A DNA stretch of 48,984 nt from Planctomycetota bacterium (lineage in GTDB: Bacteria > Planctomycetota > Phycisphaerae > WQYP01). The DNA lies in NCBI GenBank assembly GCA_021808105.1, contig JAKBCC010000006.1, positions 1 through 48,984 of the forward strand, written 5' to 3'. Numbering within the stretch: the stretch's first letter is position 1; the number at the start of each line of letters is the position of its first letter. The notes beneath the pieces were generated by a model. It was not told where the DNA came from and searched no databases. It saw only the letters and a program-made list of their open reading frames with translations. Shown here piece by piece: positions 46,634 to 48,984 of this stretch. Position numbers and translations under genes: made by a program.

Positions 46634-48148
46634 ATGGCCTTATTGAATTCCGATGAACTGCCGCTGGCTCAGGCCATCGCGCAACTGACGTTTTGCAATC
46701 CCTTTGTGCCGGAGCGAATGGAATTAGAGCGCGCGGTACTGGGTGATGATTATGTTGCCTCGGATACCGCCTGGAACTTTCCCACCACCGGGCAGATGGA
46801 ACGCCCGAACGAAACGCGCACGCGGGAAAAGGTTGCGGCATTTGTTGCCACGCTCCGCCGTCGGATGGCGGGCAAGGCTGCGCCGAGTTTACAGGAATGG
46901 CGGCTCTATCAGGATGCCGTGGTGCATTATCTGTTTTATGCTCTGGAAGGTGATTTTTATCGCACAGTGACGGACAGCAAAAGTAGCGCGGGTTATGCCG
47001 GCCTTTACGCCCGTTACCTGGAGATATTCCAAGACCTTCTGGAAAAGCCGGCGGCAGGGCGCGCGTGTCACTATCGCGCGGAACATTTATTTGCCTGCTG
47101 TTACCAGGTCACGCGCGCATTTCAGGGAATCTACCGTTCCATTATCGGCTTTTCACCTTGCATGATTGATCTGCGGGCCAAGGTTTGGGAGTCCATTTTC
47201 ACCCATAACATGCGCCTTTACCAACTCGAGCTATATGACAAAATGGGCGACATTGCCACGCTGATCGTCGGACCTTCCGGTACCGGCAAGGAGCGCGTGG
47301 CACAGGCCATTGCACAGGCCCGCTATCTGCCCTTTCATGCCGCCACAAAACGTTTTGCCGATGTGCCGGAGAATTTATTTTCCACCACGGTTCTCTCCGC
47401 GTTATCACCCCATCTCATTGAATCGGAACTTTTCGGCCACGCCCGCGGTTCATTTACCGGAGCACTGGGCGATCGCAAGGGCCGCCTGGAATCATGCCCG
47501 CCGCACGGGTCATTATTTCTTGATGAAATCGGCGACGCGGATGAGCCGATTCAGGTCAAGCTTTTGCGCGTGCTGCAATACCGTATCTTTGAGCGCGTAG
47601 GCGACAGTGTGCCGCGCACTTTCCGCGGCAAAATTATCGCCGCCACCAATCATGATCTGGCCCGCGACATGCACAGCGGCAAATTCCGCCAGGACTTTTA
47701 TTTTCGCCTCTGTTCCGATGTCATCACCACGCCATCACTGCGTCAGCAGATTATCGAAGCCCCGGAAGATGTGGACAATCTGATCGACTTTATTACGCAG
47801 CGATTCATCCCCGGCGAACACGACCGCCGCAAGCTCAACGCCGACGTCAAATTATGGATCACCCGTCATCCCGATTATGCCTGGCCCGGAAATTTCCGGG
47901 AGTTGGAGCAGTGCGTAAAAAATATTCTGGTGCGGCGCAACTATCAGCCGCCGGATTTATCGCGCGGCGATGGGCAATCCGGGCAATTCACCCAAATCCG
48001 TGATGGATTGATGACGGAGGAAGAACTTTTGAACTTTTACACGACACTGGTGTACCAGAAAGTCGGCACCTATGAATCCGCAGCGCGGAGTCTCGGCATT
48101 GACCGCCGAACCGTAAAATCCCGCGTCACCGGCCCCATGAAGGCGTAA
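46634..48148 (+). CDS. Sigma-54-dependent transcriptional activator
   Basis: Enhancer-binding AAA+ ATPase of 504 residues that remodels sigma-54 RNA polymerase. The AAA+ domain has Walker A GPSGTGKE (residues 213-220), the sigma-54-contact loop GSFTGA (272-277, normally GAFTGA) and Walker B SLFLDEIGD. The C-terminal part ends with a Fis-like helix-turn-helix (SAARSLGIDRRTVKSRVTG). The N-terminal 195 residues are not a receiver, PAS or GAF domain that I recognise; they are helical with aromatic-rich segments (WRLYQDAVVHYLFYALEG). The input signal is unknown. It has GGAG nine bases before the ATG. Sigma-54 and its gene are not in the window. Confidence 0.9.
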   Translation: MALLNSDELPLAQAIAQLTFCNPFVPERMELERAVLGDDYVASDTAWNFPTTGQMERPNETRTREKVAAFVATLRRRMAGKAAPSLQEWRLYQDAVVHYLFYALEGDFYRTVTDSKSSAGYAGLYARYLEIFQDLLEKPAAGRACHYRAEHLFACCYQVTRAFQGIYRSIIGFSPCMIDLRAKVWESIFTHNMRLYQLELYDKMGDIATLIVGPSGTGKERVAQAIAQARYLPFHAATKRFADVPENLFSTTVLSALSPHLIESELFGHARGSFTGALGDRKGRLESCPPHGSLFLDEIGDADEPIQVKLLRVLQYRIFERVGDSVPRTFRGKIIAATNHDLARDMHSGKFRQDFYFRLCSDVITTPSLRQQIIEAPEDVDNLIDFITQRFIPGEHDRRKLNADVKLWITRHPDYAWPGNFRELEQCVKNILVRRNYQPPDLSRGDGQSGQFTQIRDGLMTEEELLNFYTTLVYQKVGTYESAARSLGIDRRTVKSRVTGPMKA

Positions 48149-48356
48149 TTTTCATGAGGTGGCGGGCAATCAGCTGGATATTGAGGCGAAGATCCACCCT
48201 GGTATAGCCGAAGTGCTGGCGGTGGAAGTTGTGGGACATCGCCGGATCAGCGAAGCTTCCCGAACCGTCGTGACAATCGTACCGGCTCGCGTGTATAATA
48301 CGTAGTGAACATACGGTGCGAAACCAGCCGGACACGATGCAGGCGGAGGCCTAGTT
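48149..48356 (+). promoter_or_regulatory. Intergenic region with a promoter at 48270-48299
   Basis: GTGACA (48270-48275), an 18-bp spacer and a perfect TATAAT (48294-48299) make a good promoter about 58 bp before the next start. It does not resemble a sigma-54 site, so the neighbouring activator probably does not act here. An antisense frame (48126-48335) is unlikely to be real. Confidence 0.55.
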
Positions 48357-48614
48357 ATGTCATTTAAAAAGAACGTTGCATACGCCGCGGGGATCGGGGA
48401 GATATTTGGGCTTTATCGCTCGACATTCCGGAGCCGCACCGGTCAGGTATTGGCACAACTCTTTGAGCAAAACAACGGATGGCTCATTGCGTACGTTTCG
48501 TTCTCCGAGGGGCTGAAGCCGGAAAAGGTAAAAGATAACTACGTGGGGGATCTGAAGCAGTACGCGAATCAGCACGGCTTTACCGGAAAGTTGAAACTGA
48601 TTTATTGCGAGTAA
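48357..48614 (+). CDS. Small soluble protein, unknown function
   Basis: An 85-residue protein that I do not recognise. The ATG at 48357 follows AGGCGGAGG by seven bases and a good promoter. The sequence is evenly mixed, without a signal peptide or cysteine cluster (one Cys at the end, YCE). It has a predicted helix-rich part (GQVLAQLFEQNNGWLIAYVS) and a basic stretch (KPEKVKDNYVGDLKQYANQ). A further gene starts ten bases after its stop, so the two probably form one transcript. Function cannot be given. Confidence 0.6.
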   Translation: MSFKKNVAYAAGIGEIFGLYRSTFRSRTGQVLAQLFEQNNGWLIAYVSFSEGLKPEKVKDNYVGDLKQYANQHGFTGKLKLIYCE

Positions 48615-48624
48615 TGGAAGTGCC

Positions 48625-48984
48625 ATGCCAACGACCATCCGTGTCTCGATCCGACTGCCTTATTTGCTGGCCTTGCCGGGTGGCAACTATAAAACGCCAA
48701 GTGTCGGTGGATCAGTGCGTTTGACCAAACGATCAATCACCAATACGGATGGCACCCCCGAGGCTCGGACTGACGCCTCGACGACATTCAAGGCATTCCC
48801 GGGCGGCACCGCTTCGGACCAGGAACGCCAGCGCCACACCGAAGCGGAAAAGCTACTTCGCCGCGTCAATCATCTTCTGCGATGGTATCGGGTCAAGACG
48901 GGGCAAGCGACGATCATCGAACTGACGAAAGCTCAGGCCGGCGCGTTCCATTTTCGGAGCACGCGATCCGGCGTGGGCCTTGTT
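48625..48984 (+). CDS. Unknown protein, truncated by window end
   Basis: An open frame of 120 codons starting at ATG 48625 with GGAAG four bases upstream and no stop before the window edge. The product begins PTTIRVSIRLPYLLALPGGN and has an Arg/Gln-rich helical part (QERQRHTEAEKLLRRVNHLL) followed by ELTKAQAGAFHFRSTRSG. It directly follows the 85-residue gene on the same strand. I do not recognise a family. The gene is partial at its 3' end. Confidence 0.5.
   Translation, partial: MPTTIRVSIRLPYLLALPGGNYKTPSVGGSVRLTKRSITNTDGTPEARTDASTTFKAFPGGTASDQERQRHTEAEKLLRRVNHLLRWYRVKTGQATIIELTKAQAGAFHFRSTRSGVGLV

Noticed and set aside
48126-48335. Antisense 69-codon frame after the sigma-54 activator
   Set aside because: It overlaps the promoter for the next gene and the end of the activator. 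It looked like a transposase remnant, but I could not find a motif.

Overview
The window looks like a chromosomal segment of a Gram-negative-type bacterium of the phylum Planctomycetota, probably class Phycisphaerae (inference). The support is two PEP-CTERM proteins, a DUF1559-type prepilin with an H-X9-DG motif, BamD- and LptE-like outer-membrane assembly genes, Tat-exported glycoside hydrolases and a full dTDP-sugar block. No rRNA is present, so the placement is not proven. The few promoters I can read use TTGnnn, a 16-17 bp spacer and TATACT or a close variant.

Positions 1-11 kb: a very long glycine/asparagine-rich PEP-CTERM protein built from seven repeats of about 161 residues, then recN, a MATE transporter, a small lipoprotein, rpmA without rplU, and hpf-ptsN-ptsH, which resembles an rpoN operon lacking rpoN and Enzyme I. 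Positions 11-18 kb: a PEP-CTERM metalloprotease-like protein, a sialate O-acetylesterase, argG and rfbB-rfbA-rfbC, dotted with three copies of a paired-hairpin intergenic repeat. Positions 18-27 kb: a DUF4143 ATPase bracketed by two strong palindromes, a divergent M67 peptidase/rhodanese pair, serA, an ArsR-type regulator, speA overlapping psd, and a prepilin-like protein. Positions 27-32 kb: a lone ketosynthase, then a membrane protein, a BamD-like protein and LptE, a 22-residue lysine-rich protein gene, and an initiator tRNA.

Positions 32.3-40.4 kb are best read as an integrated mobile element of about 8.1 kb, inserted at the 3' end of the initiator tRNA. All its genes lie on the minus strand: a NotI-family restriction endonuclease, a D12-class adenine methylase, an unknown 325-residue protein, a small protein, a replication-initiator-like protein, a small cysteine-rich protein, a PD-(D/E)XK-like protein and a large serine recombinase interrupted by one in-frame TAG codon. 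The 9-bp core CCGCTAATA occurs at both ends. At the right end it runs straight into a strong terminator, which probably served the tRNA before insertion.

Positions 40.5-49 kb return to host genes: a 139-bp direct duplication, cdsA, a PDZ protein, a Tat-exported GH31 enzyme, an alpha/beta hydrolase, a sigma-54 activator with an unfamiliar N-terminal region, a small unknown protein and an open reading frame that runs off the window end. cdsA and psd both serve phospholipid synthesis, and BamD and LptE serve outer-membrane building, so the host part is rich in envelope functions.
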